This document shows positions 7,831 through 15,563 of a DNA stretch of 64,000 bases, in pieces. The position numbers and the translations under genes are program-made. A model generated the notes under the pieces. The model did no database searches and was not told the DNA's origin. It worked only from the letters and a program-made list of their open reading frames with translations. The stretch's first letter is position 1. Each line of letters starts with the position of its first letter. This stretch comes from a marine gamma proteobacterium HTCC2089 (GTDB lineage: Bacteria; Pseudomonadota; Gammaproteobacteria; Pseudomonadales; Azotimanducaceae): NCBI GenBank assembly GCA_905182905.1, contig CAJJDH010000002.1, positions 56,594-120,593 on the forward strand, given 5' to 3'.

Positions 7831-7848
7831 AAAGAGCAAGGGGGAGAA

Positions 7849-8700
7849 ATGAAGACGGGAAATTTTACTGGCTTTGAAGTCAGCCTTCGCAACAACGGCA
7901 TTGCTTGGTTTGAATTGAATACTCCAGACCGCATGAATGGTATGACCACTGCCATTAAGCGAGACCTCATTGAAGCAATTACCCAAGCGCAAATGGACAA
8001 CGCTGTTCGGGTGTTAGTTTTCACCGGACAAGGCAGGGCATTTTGCGCTGGCGACGATCTAAAAGGCTACAAGGGCGGAGACATGGCAGGCAACGCCTTA
8101 GTTGACCCAATCCCCGGAGGACACGACAACGCTCTGGGTACTTACAACGCACTGCGCAGCATCTCCCAGCAGCTCAACACCACCATTCGCAACTTAGACA
8201 AACTAACTATATGCGCCATCAACGGTATCGCCATACAAACCGGTTTTTCGCTCGCCTTATCCTGCGACTTTCGCATAGCGGCACAATCAGCAAGAATGGG
8301 TAGCGCGACGCTGCGCTTCGGCTTACTACCTGACGAGGGTGGTCAGTATCTACTGGTACGCACCTTAGGCTTGCCTAAAGCACTAGACTTCTTAATGCGG
8401 AAAAAAATCGTTTCAGCAGATGAAGCTTTAGCATTAGATCTAGTACACGAGGTGGTAGCTGACGAAGACCTATCTACAGCTGCTATGGCAATGGCAGAAG
8501 AATTTGCCCAAGGCCCTCAGGTAGCCATGCGCCTGTTAAAACGCTCACTGTATAGTGCAGCCGAACAAGACTGGACTCACGCCTTGGAAGAAATTGCAGC
8601 AAAGACTGCAATTTCGGACCATCACCCAGATGCCCAAGAAGGCGTTAAAGCGTTTATTGAAAAGCGCGATCCAAAATTTAACACTTGGCTAGAGGACTAA
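7849..8700 (+). CDS. enoyl-CoA hydratase/isomerase (crotonase) family protein
   Basis: 283-residue crotonase. The CoA-binding and oxyanion-hole segments are clear ('GRAFCAGDDLKGY', 'ICAINGIAIQTGF'). At the places of the two catalytic glutamates of classical enoyl-CoA hydratase it has S134 and T154; instead it carries D162-E163 in 'GLLPDEGG', where 2-enoyl isomerase-type members such as PaaG have an acid. A hydratase role is therefore doubtful and an isomerase or other CoA-ester reaction more likely. A strong GGGGGAG ribosome site precedes the ATG. The next gene starts 2 bp after the stop, so both are one operon. Confidence 0.85.
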   Translation: MKTGNFTGFEVSLRNNGIAWFELNTPDRMNGMTTAIKRDLIEAITQAQMDNAVRVLVFTGQGRAFCAGDDLKGYKGGDMAGNALVDPIPGGHDNALGTYNALRSISQQLNTTIRNLDKLTICAINGIAIQTGFSLALSCDFRIAAQSARMGSATLRFGLLPDEGGQYLLVRTLGLPKALDFLMRKKIVSADEALALDLVHEVVADEDLSTAAMAMAEEFAQGPQVAMRLLKRSLYSAAEQDWTHALEEIAAKTAISDHHPDAQEGVKAFIEKRDPKFNTWLED

Positions 8701-8702
8701 TC

Positions 8703-9443
8703 ATGAGCGAACTTGTTACCTATACCTCAGTAGACAATATCGCCACCATTACCATTAACCGTCCAGACCGGATGAACGCATTAAACGAAACCGTCATTCT
8801 CGGCTTGCAAGACGCTTGGCGTAGATTTGATGATAGCGACGACAGAGTGGCAATTCTTCACGCCGCTGGAGATCGCGCGTTCTCTGTTGGCGCTGATGTT
8901 AAAGACGCGCCTAAAGAAATGTGGCAAGGGGTGCCGAGTATTGGTGTAGGCACACGCAAACCTATAATTGCAGCGGTCCACGGGTGGTGCATTGGCGGCG
9001 CCTACGTCATTGTACAAATGTGCGATTTAGTAGTGGCTTCAGAAAACACCGTTTTCAAATATCCAGAAGCACAGCTAGGTTTTACCGGCGGCCTAATCAG
9101 TAGCGCGGTAGCACGCATTCCACACAAAGTGGCTATGGAATTTATGCTCTTGGGTGAAGACTTCGACGCGCAAAAAGCCTTGGCTGCGGGTATGGTCAAT
9201 AAGATCGTTGCAAAAGGCGAAGAGCTCGCGGCAGCGCAAAAATGGGCCACCATCTTGGCTAACTCTGCGCCCTTAGTGGTAGAGACCCTAAAAGAATTTA
9301 GCTTGGCTACAATGAATCAAAGCCCCGCAGAGATCGGCGCTGTGGCGCGGGAACAGCTACTAACAGTTCGCACAAGCGAAGACGGTGCTGAAGGCCGCAA
9401 GGCGTTTGGCGAAAAACGCACCCCTGAGTTCAAGGGCAGATAG
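8703..9443 (+). CDS. enoyl-CoA hydratase/isomerase (crotonase) family protein
   Basis: 246-residue crotonase. It has 'GDRAFSVGADVKD' and 'VHGWCIGGAYVIVQMCD' for CoA binding and the oxyanion hole. The glutamate that sits in the GGGCEL segment of classical hydratases is V102 here, while the second (in 'KYPEAQLGF', E122) is kept. Single-glutamate members include isomerases and decarboxylases, so the reaction is not assigned. The start at 8703 is taken because it follows the previous stop by 2 bp and gives the usual N-terminal beta strand; an upstream in-frame ATG lies inside the previous gene. A bidirectional terminator follows. Confidence 0.87.
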   Translation: MSELVTYTSVDNIATITINRPDRMNALNETVILGLQDAWRRFDDSDDRVAILHAAGDRAFSVGADVKDAPKEMWQGVPSIGVGTRKPIIAAVHGWCIGGAYVIVQMCDLVVASENTVFKYPEAQLGFTGGLISSAVARIPHKVAMEFMLLGEDFDAQKALAAGMVNKIVAKGEELAAAQKWATILANSAPLVVETLKEFSLATMNQSPAEIGAVAREQLLTVRTSEDGAEGRKAFGEKRTPEFKGR

Positions 9444-9455
9444 CTTTGGTAACAT

Positions 9456-9488
9456 AAAAAAGCAGGTCTATATCGACCTGCCTCTTTT
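9456..9488. terminator. bidirectional rho-independent terminator
   Basis: Stem GCAGGTC (9462-9468) / GACCTGC (9475-9481), preceded by AAAAAA and followed by CTCTTTTAT. It separates the convergent crotonase operon and molybdenum hydroxylase operon and can serve both. Confidence 0.85.
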
Positions 9489-9529
9489 ATCCGCACATTT
9501 ACCCGTTGTCTTGGCGACAAATTCTACCG

Positions 9530-11797
9530 CTAAAGCAAAGCCTCTTTTACCGCCGCTGCCGTAATAGGCAAATGCCTAACCCTTGCCCCGGACGCTGCAA
9601 AAATGGCGTTACCAATGGCGGGGCCTACTACTGTTGTCGCTGGCTCACCAAGACCGACCGCCTGCATCTCACTGTCCACAAACTCTATATCAAGTTCAGG
9701 TACATCTGACATACGCATAGGCCGATAACTATTCAGATTTACATCTTTCACCTGACCGTTAACAAACTCTGTGCCTTCGTGCAGCGCCATACTCGCACCC
9801 CAGAGAGCTGCGCCTTCAGTCTGCGCCAGCGCACCATCCGGGTGCACTATGGTGCCAGCATCAATAACTACCGTTAGTTTTTGCAAAGTCACTTTGCCCG
9901 AGTTCTTATCTACTGCAACTTGTGCAACGCACGCTGACCAAGTGGGCATATCGCGTTCTTGCCCGAAGGTTGTAGCAATACCCATACCCACTCCCTCGGG
10001 CAGATCTTTGCCCCAACCAGCCTTTTCAGCGGCTCGTTCTAAAACTTTAGCCAACCGCGAAGCACCGCCAACAGAGTTTGGTGCGTGACCGGCATTCTTA
10101 CCGCGACTAGTCAGCAACTGCTTGCGCAAAGCTACTGGATCAACTCCTTTATTATGAGCAACTTCATCGACAAAACTTTCTAACGCCCAGTTTGTCCAAC
10201 CCGGCCCTACCGAGCGCAGCCAGCCTGGTCGAAACGTTGCATTCGCTAAATCGTTTTTAATCGCACGCACGCGGTGGGCGCCAACGTCGTACCAATGATT
10301 TGCGCCATTGATAGAAAACGGGTCAAACTTTTCGCCGTTGGCACCGGTGCCTAAAAAGAACGCTGCCATTGTCGCTGTAGGCCAACCTGCTGTTGCGTGA
10401 TGCTGCATGCCGACAACTTTCTCCTCATTGTCAAAAGCCATGCTGACCTTTTGCACCGAGGCTGAGCGTGGTGAATCAAAACGCGAATCATCTTCTCTGG
10501 AGAAAACGACTTTTACCGGCTTGCCCAATGCTTTTGCTGCTAACAGCGCCGGAACACCGTAGTCACCGTTTAGACGACGACCAAAACCACCACCCAACAA
10601 GTAGGTGCGCATAACTACTTTTTCTACCGGTACGCCCAATGACTGAGCAAGTGTAGGCAAAATCAGTGACTGCCACTGGTTGCCTGTGTGGAGTTCCCAA
10701 AGACCGTCTTTTTGCAAACCAATAGCATTTACCGGCTCTAACTGAAAATGCAATACGGTACTGGTGGTATAAGACTGAGTTAACACTGAATCTGCCGACG
10801 CGAACGTTGCGTCTACTTCTCCGTCTTCAACCACTAAGGAGCCTTCATTACCAGCTATTAACTCTGCTCCTCGAGCGAGAATATCCTGCTCGGATACTTT
10901 AGCTGTGGGTCCGGCATTCCATTTAACTTCAATCAATCGTTCAGCTCGCTGAGCCGCATGAAAGGAGTCTGCTATGACCAATGCCCAACCAGGCACCGTG
11001 TTTGAAGGATCATCTAGCACCAGTGTCTGCTGATAGCCTTTAACCTTTTTCGCCTGACTGTCATCTACCGATTTAACCGAAGAGCCGTACCGAGTTGGCG
11101 GTATAATAGGTTTGGCGTAAACCATGCCTTCGTAGGTCGCATCAATGCCATAAACAGCCGCGCCATCTGTCTTATTGGGAATATCTAGGGCCTGAGTTTC
11201 GCTACCAATCAATTTGCGATCTTGGGCCGCCTTCAAGGGTAGATTGGCTAACTGCGCATCCGTATAAGCGCGACTAAGATTACCTTTGCTAACAATATCG
11301 CCGTAACTGATAGTTTTATTGCGACAAGTGACCTGACTATTCGCGGCGCTACAATCAGCGGCTGCAACACCTAACAACTTGGCACCTGCCTCGATCAAGG
11401 CAGTTCGACCTGCAGCACCGGCGCGACTCATAAGATCAAAATTCTGCCAAACAGACCAGCTACCACCGGTAACGTAAAGCCCATATTTAGCTTCAGTATC
11501 TACATGGTTGACCTGTACATCGTCCCAATTCGCTTCTAGCTCTTCGGCCACAATACGCGCAAACGCTGTACCAATATGTTGGCCCATTTCTGCCTTGGTA
11601 ACGTTGACGGTAATTTGCCCTGATGGCGCAATAGAATACCAAATGGTCGGTTCAAATTTATTCGCCGCAAGGATTTCGGCTGGGTTACCTGCAAGTAGAG
11701 CCGTTGGCACAAAGGCCAGTGTAACCCCAACGCTGGTAGCGCCGATCATAAAACCACGGCGCGTGATGTTTGTTGTCAGTGCCTGAGATTTATGCAT
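9530..11797 (-). CDS. molybdopterin-binding large subunit of a Tat-exported aldehyde/N-heterocycle oxidoreductase (IorB-like)
   Basis: About 755 residues, xanthine dehydrogenase family. The N-terminus carries a twin-arginine signal ('ITRRGFMIGATSVG'), so the mature enzyme works in the periplasm. The C-terminal part has 'VGLGEPATTVVGPAIGNAIF', holding the catalytic Glu of the family, and the segment 'LLGGGFGRRLNGDYGVPA' that contacts the molybdenum cofactor. The start at 11797 gives the Tat signal near the N-terminus; the longer frame adds a Leu/Trp/Arg-rich stretch inside the small-subunit gene. It overlaps that gene by 8 bp. Isoquinoline 1-oxidoreductase is the closest named type, but these pairs act on many aldehydes and heterocycles. 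Confidence 0.88.
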   Translation of the reverse strand: MHKSQALTTNITRRGFMIGATSVGVTLAFVPTALLAGNPAEILAANKFEPTIWYSIAPSGQITVNVTKAEMGQHIGTAFARIVAEELEANWDDVQVNHVDTEAKYGLYVTGGSWSVWQNFDLMSRAGAAGRTALIEAGAKLLGVAAADCSAANSQVTCRNKTISYGDIVSKGNLSRAYTDAQLANLPLKAAQDRKLIGSETQALDIPNKTDGAAVYGIDATYEGMVYAKPIIPPTRYGSSVKSVDDSQAKKVKGYQQTLVLDDPSNTVPGWALVIADSFHAAQRAERLIEVKWNAGPTAKVSEQDILARGAELIAGNEGSLVVEDGEVDATFASADSVLTQSYTTSTVLHFQLEPVNAIGLQKDGLWELHTGNQWQSLILPTLAQSLGVPVEKVVMRTYLLGGGFGRRLNGDYGVPALLAAKALGKPVKVVFSREDDSRFDSPRSASVQKVSMAFDNEEKVVGMQHHATAGWPTATMAAFFLGTGANGEKFDPFSINGANHWYDVGAHRVRAIKNDLANATFRPGWLRSVGPGWTNWALESFVDEVAHNKGVDPVALRKQLLTSRGKNAGHAPNSVGGASRLAKVLERAAEKAGWGKDLPEGVGMGIATTFGQERDMPTWSACVAQVAVDKNSGKVTLQKLTVVIDAGTIVHPDGALAQTEGAALWGASMALHEGTEFVNGQVKDVNLNSYRPMRMSDVPELDIEFVDSEMQAVGLGEPATTVVGPAIGNAIFAASGARVRHLPITAAAVKEALL

Positions 11798-12272
11798 TTT
11801 GCGCCTCCTGCTGAGAAGCCACGTCTGAGGCTGCCAACTTAATAGCTTTCTTAATACGCACATAAGCCATGCAACGACAAAGGTTACCGTTCATAGCTGT
11901 TTCAATTTCTGCATCACTGGGGTCAGCGTTGTAAGCCAAAAGACTGGCCGCTTGCATGATTTGACCAGACTGGCAGTAACCACACTGTGGGGTTTGGGCT
12001 GCTACCCAAGCTTGCTGTAGCGGATGGTCGCCATTTTCAGAAAGGCCTTCAATAGTAGTGATATTGCTGCCTGCAATATTGCCCAGCGGGGTAATGCAGG
12101 AGCGCTGGGCGACGCCATCAACATGAACCGTACAGGCCCCACAAAGACCAATACCACATCCAAACTTTGTGCCTTTAAGGTTCAGTTCATCGCGCACGGC
12201 CCACAGCAGTGGCGTATCCTCTGGCACATCTAGTGTGACGCTACGCCCATTGATCTCGAACTTAATTGACAT
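11790..12272 (-). CDS. [2Fe-2S] small subunit of the molybdenum hydroxylase (IorA-like)
   Basis: 160 residues with both clusters of the family: plant-ferredoxin-type C39, C44, C47 and C59 ('FGCGIGLCGACTVH'), and the helical-domain cluster C97, C100, C132 and C134 ('PQCGYCQSG', 'GNLCRCMAY'). It passes electrons from the molybdenum site. It has no signal of its own, so it must ride across the membrane with the Tat-tagged large subunit. Its stop overlaps the start of the large-subunit gene. There is no FAD subunit, which is the IorAB two-subunit plan; a periplasmic cytochrome is the likely acceptor but none is encoded beside it. Confidence 0.92.
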   Translation of the reverse strand: MSIKFEINGRSVTLDVPEDTPLLWAVRDELNLKGTKFGCGIGLCGACTVHVDGVAQRSCITPLGNIAGSNITTIEGLSENGDHPLQQAWVAAQTPQCGYCQSGQIMQAASLLAYNADPSDAEIETAMNGNLCRCMAYVRIKKAIKLAASDVASQQEAQNA

Positions 12273-12290
12273 GACTTAACTCCCCTAATG

Positions 12291-12312
12291 AACTTTAACA
12301 ATAACTAAAGTT
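12291..12312. promoter_or_regulatory. perfect inverted repeat upstream of the molybdenum hydroxylase operon
   Basis: AACTTTA (12291-12297) and TAAAGTT (12306-12312) separated by 8 bp, in the 91-bp gap between the epoxide hydrolase stop and the iorA-like start. It has no T-run after it and is A/T rich, so an operator is more likely than a terminator. It lies 19-40 bp before the start codon. Confidence 0.45.
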
Positions 12313-12363
12313 ATGAAGAGCAGGCAAGTAGCGTATTACGCAAAAAAATCCTCTGCGGTGAGT

Positions 12364-13527
12364 TCACAAAGTCATTTGACCAAAGCAACTACGCACCTCT
12401 TTAACGTATAAGGATGGCTGTTCAAAAGCGGCAAAATGTCCGCCTTTATCCAACTCATTCCAGTAGACGATATTGGTGTATAGCTTTTCTGCCCAACTGC
12501 GGGGTGCTGGTACGATCTCCTTGGGGAAAATGCTACAGCCAGTGGGCAGTTCAACAGTTGTCCCAGCACCAGAAAACGCGGTGCCAAAACTCTCCCAATA
12601 AAGACGCGCAGATGACGCGCCGTTACCGCAAAGCCAATAAAACATAACGTTGTCTATCAACTCTTGGCGCGTTAACACATTTTCTGGATCACCCTGGCAG
12701 TCGGTCCACTCATAAAATTTTTCAATAACCCAGGCTGCCTGGCCCATAGGGGAGTCCACCAACCCGTAACCCAGCGTTTGCGGACGCGTTGCCTGCTGCT
12801 TGGAATAACCCGCACCCCACTGGGCATAATAGCCCGCGGCTTTCAGGGCAATAGTGTCCTTTTCAGTCGGGTTTTTAAGCGCATCTTTTGTCGCGCCTAC
12901 AGTAGGCATATTCACATGGATGCCAGCGCAATGGCCCAAGTTTTGACGACCTATACCGGTAGTTACTGCAGAACCCCAATCGCCTCCCTGAGCAAAATAG
13001 CGCCCGTAGCCCAAGCGACACATCAACGTATCCCACGCCGCACAAATTTTTTCCACACCCCAACCCGTAGCGGTAGGTTTAGCCGAAAAGCCATAGCCGG
13101 GCAGGGAAGGACAGACCACGTGAAAGGCATCTTCCGCCTTGCCTCCATGCGCAACCGGATCAGTCAAAGGACCAATAACTTTATGGAATTCCACCACCGA
13201 GCCAGGCCAACCATGAGTGATTAGTAGCGGTCGCGCACCGGGCACCTTGCTAGGTTGATGAATAAAGTGAATGTCTAAACCATCAATCTCGGTGAGATAT
13301 TGGTCAAAGTTATTGAAGTAAGTTTCGCGCGCGCGCCAATCATAGTCGTTAAGCCAATAGTCACGTAGAGACTTGGCGTAGGCCAAGGGCAATCCTTGGC
13401 TCCAATCATCGGGGGTTTCTTCATCTGCCCAACGCGTATTGGTCAGGCGATGCTTAAGATCGCTGATGTCATCATCACTGATGTTGATTTGAAACGGACG
13501 GACTAACCCTTCGCCATTAGATGACAT
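12364..13527 (-). CDS. epoxide hydrolase (alpha/beta hydrolase, EHN domain)
   Basis: 387 residues. The N-terminal epoxide-hydrolase domain ('FQINISDDDISDLKHRLTNT') is followed by the alpha/beta-hydrolase core. The oxyanion motif HGWPGS is at 105-110, the nucleophile D183 sits in 'QGGDWGS', and the base His is in 'GGHFAAFEQP' near the C-terminus. This is the microsomal/juvenile-hormone-hydrolase-like branch, which adds water to epoxides to give diols. No signal peptide. It lies upstream of the molybdenum hydroxylase pair on the same strand with an inverted repeat between them, so co-transcription is possible; a shared catabolic role is inference. Confidence 0.88.
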   Translation of the reverse strand: MSSNGEGLVRPFQINISDDDISDLKHRLTNTRWADEETPDDWSQGLPLAYAKSLRDYWLNDYDWRARETYFNNFDQYLTEIDGLDIHFIHQPSKVPGARPLLITHGWPGSVVEFHKVIGPLTDPVAHGGKAEDAFHVVCPSLPGYGFSAKPTATGWGVEKICAAWDTLMCRLGYGRYFAQGGDWGSAVTTGIGRQNLGHCAGIHVNMPTVGATKDALKNPTEKDTIALKAAGYYAQWGAGYSKQQATRPQTLGYGLVDSPMGQAAWVIEKFYEWTDCQGDPENVLTRQELIDNVMFYWLCGNGASSARLYWESFGTAFSGAGTTVELPTGCSIFPKEIVPAPRSWAEKLYTNIVYWNELDKGGHFAAFEQPSLYVKEVRSCFGQMTL

Positions 13528-13666
13528 CTACACTCTCCCAGTTATAAAACGCTGGTCATCTTTTACTACAAAATATTTTTGTTGCAAAAGCCTTTAGCTA
13601 AATCTATCGAACAAATTCTTACCCAATAAATTGCCTAAAGGCGTTTAGAGCGCATGCTAACTGAGT

Positions 13667-14641
13667 TTACGGCAGTAAGTGAGCTACCGCGTCGCGCTCT
13701 TCTGTCAGCTCTTGCTCAGTAGCATCCATTTTGCCTTGGCTGAATTCACTGATTTCAATGCCTTGAACAATTTCCCAATCTCCGCCTTTGCAGCGCACTG
13801 GGAATGAGTAGATCAAACCTTCAGCGACACCGTAGCTGCCGTCTGAATAAACACCCATGCTCAAAATCGCATCGCTGCCTAATGCCCAATCGCGCATGTG
13901 GTCGATGGCAGCGTTTGCCGCCGATGCTGCACTAGATGCGCCTCTTGCTTCAATAATGGCCGCACCGCGCTGCTGAACCTGAGGAATGAAGTCACCGGTG
14001 TACCAATCCATATCTACCAATGACATGGCGTCTGAGCCAGCAACAGATGCTCTGTGAATGTCTGGGTATTGTGTCGCTGAGTGGTTACCCCAAATGCACA
14101 GGCCTTCAACGTCTGTTACATGCTTACCGGATTTTTGTGCCAGCTGCGCCATTGCACGGTTGTGGTCCAAGCGTGTCATTGCAGTGAAGTTGCGTGGGTC
14201 TAAATCTGGCGCGTTACGCTGGGCGATCAGACTGTTGGTATTTGCAGGGTTACCTACAACCAGTACTTTCACATTCTTCGAAGCATTGTCGTTCAACGCT
14301 TTGCCTTGAGCTGAGAAGATAGCGGCGTTGGCTTCTAAAAGATCTTTGCGCTCCATACCTGGCCCACGTGGTCTTGAGCCGACTAGCAGCGCATAGTCTG
14401 CATCTTTAAACGCGACGTTGGCGTCATCGGTATAAACAATGTCTTGCACCAATGGAAATGCGCAGTCGTCTAATTCCATCACCACACCTTTAACCGCCCC
14501 AAGGGCTGGTGTGATTTCTAATAGTTGTAGAATTACGGGCTGGTCGTTGCCCAACATCGCGCCGGAAGCTACACGAAAAAGTAGTGCATAGCCGATTTGG
14601 CCAGCGGCTCCGGTAATGGTAACGCGAACGGGTTCTTTCAT
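13667..14641 (-). CDS. mdh: malate dehydrogenase
   Basis: 324-residue NAD-dependent enzyme of the TCA cycle (malate to oxaloacetate), of the cytosolic-type MDH found in Pseudomonas relatives and others rather than the E. coli type. Rossmann motif '[13 protein letters not shown]' at 9-21, '[12 protein letters not shown]' and '[14 protein letters not shown]' for substrate arginine and Asp, and catalytic His in '[13 protein letters not shown]'. The start follows an AGAGAGAAA ribosome site. It is monocistronic; a 922-bp gene-free stretch separates it from the divergent gltB. Confidence 0.95.
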   Translation of the reverse strand: MKEPVRVTITGAAGQIGYALLFRVASGAMLGNDQPVILQLLEITPALGAVKGVVMELDDCAFPLVQDIVYTDDANVAFKDADYALLVGSRPRGPGMERKDLLEANAAIFSAQGKALNDNASKNVKVLVVGNPANTNSLIAQRNAPDLDPRNFTAMTRLDHNRAMAQLAQKSGKHVTDVEGLCIWGNHSATQYPDIHRASVAGSDAMSLVDMDWYTGDFIPQVQQRGAAIIEARGASSAASAANAAIDHMRDWALGSDAILSMGVYSDGSYGVAEGLIYSFPVRCKGGDWEIVQGIEISEFSQGKMDATEQELTEERDAVAHLLP

Positions 14642-15563
14642 GGTTTCTCTCTTGAAGGTTTATCGAATTAGAATTTTTGCTGGGGCATTCTAATTTGTCT
14701 CAGAAAAAAATTCCGCAAAGAAATGCCGGTTAAAGCGAGTTTTCAGCAAAGTTAAGAAGCATTTGCGGCATTTAAATGACTTGGAACATAACTTTAGAGT
14801 CAAAACCGAGTTTCTTCTCGATTTTGGCGCACCGTATCCCAGCTTTTCCAAGCCTCCAACCCCCCCTTTGTATGAGGAACTAATGAGACACAATTGAGAC
14901 CATAGGCTAGTAATTTGTTCGATTACAAACGTCTGTATTTTGCCTTCACGTGTGGCAAAGAGTCACTTCTAGTTTGACCACAAATGCACCCGCGCAACAT
15001 TACTGCGAAGCGCAAATTATTCGCGCAAAATCGCTGCCATGCCCGAATTAAGCCCTGTACAGCGAACATAAAGGTCAAAATCGCCTCCAGAAGGGAAATT
15101 TTTCAGTTTTCAAACGAGCAACAACCTAGCCTTATAGCTGTCTAAAAATGGCCTAAGCGCAGTGCTGTTATCGCCCTAAAAAAGCCAAAATATGGCCGAA
15201 TTGGGGGCATTCAACACTGGCAATAAAACCCCGTTAGACTTGCTTCAGAGCGTTATTTTTGAGATCTTTCGTATTTGGTCTGAAGGGTACGCTGCAGTAC
15301 TGGAAAACAGACCCGAAACGGCTAATTTATCTGCCCACTACATGGACGCATATAGCCACGCTGAAGGCCCTTGAGAAGCCCTTAAGAGACTCTTGGACAA
15401 AGCCTTTCGCTGAGCTAATCGCTAGCAAATAATCTGAACTACTAGTCGACTCATAACTTGAGTAGACGCAGTTCCTTGCCCTCGACAAAAGCAAATTTGA
15501 GTCGGCAAACATAATGGCAAGGACCATCGCGCCCATGACGGCGCGAATTAAACGAGAGAAAAT
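14642..15563. other. long intergenic region between divergent mdh and gltB
   Basis: 922 bp with no convincing gene. It must hold the promoters of both flanking genes. Close to gltB there is a potential long leader hairpin: outer arms CCTTGCC (15474-15480) and GGCAAGG (15516-15522), inner CGAC (15483-15486) and GTCG (15501-15504), ending 41 bp before the gltB ATG. A 60-codon frame at 15192-15374 lacks a ribosome site and resembles nothing I know. I found no consensus sigma-54 promoter. Confidence 0.5.

Noticed and set aside
15192..15374. 60-codon frame in the mdh-gltB gap
   Set aside because: No ribosome site, no recognisable homology and A/T-rich surroundings; it could be a small gene but nothing supports it.
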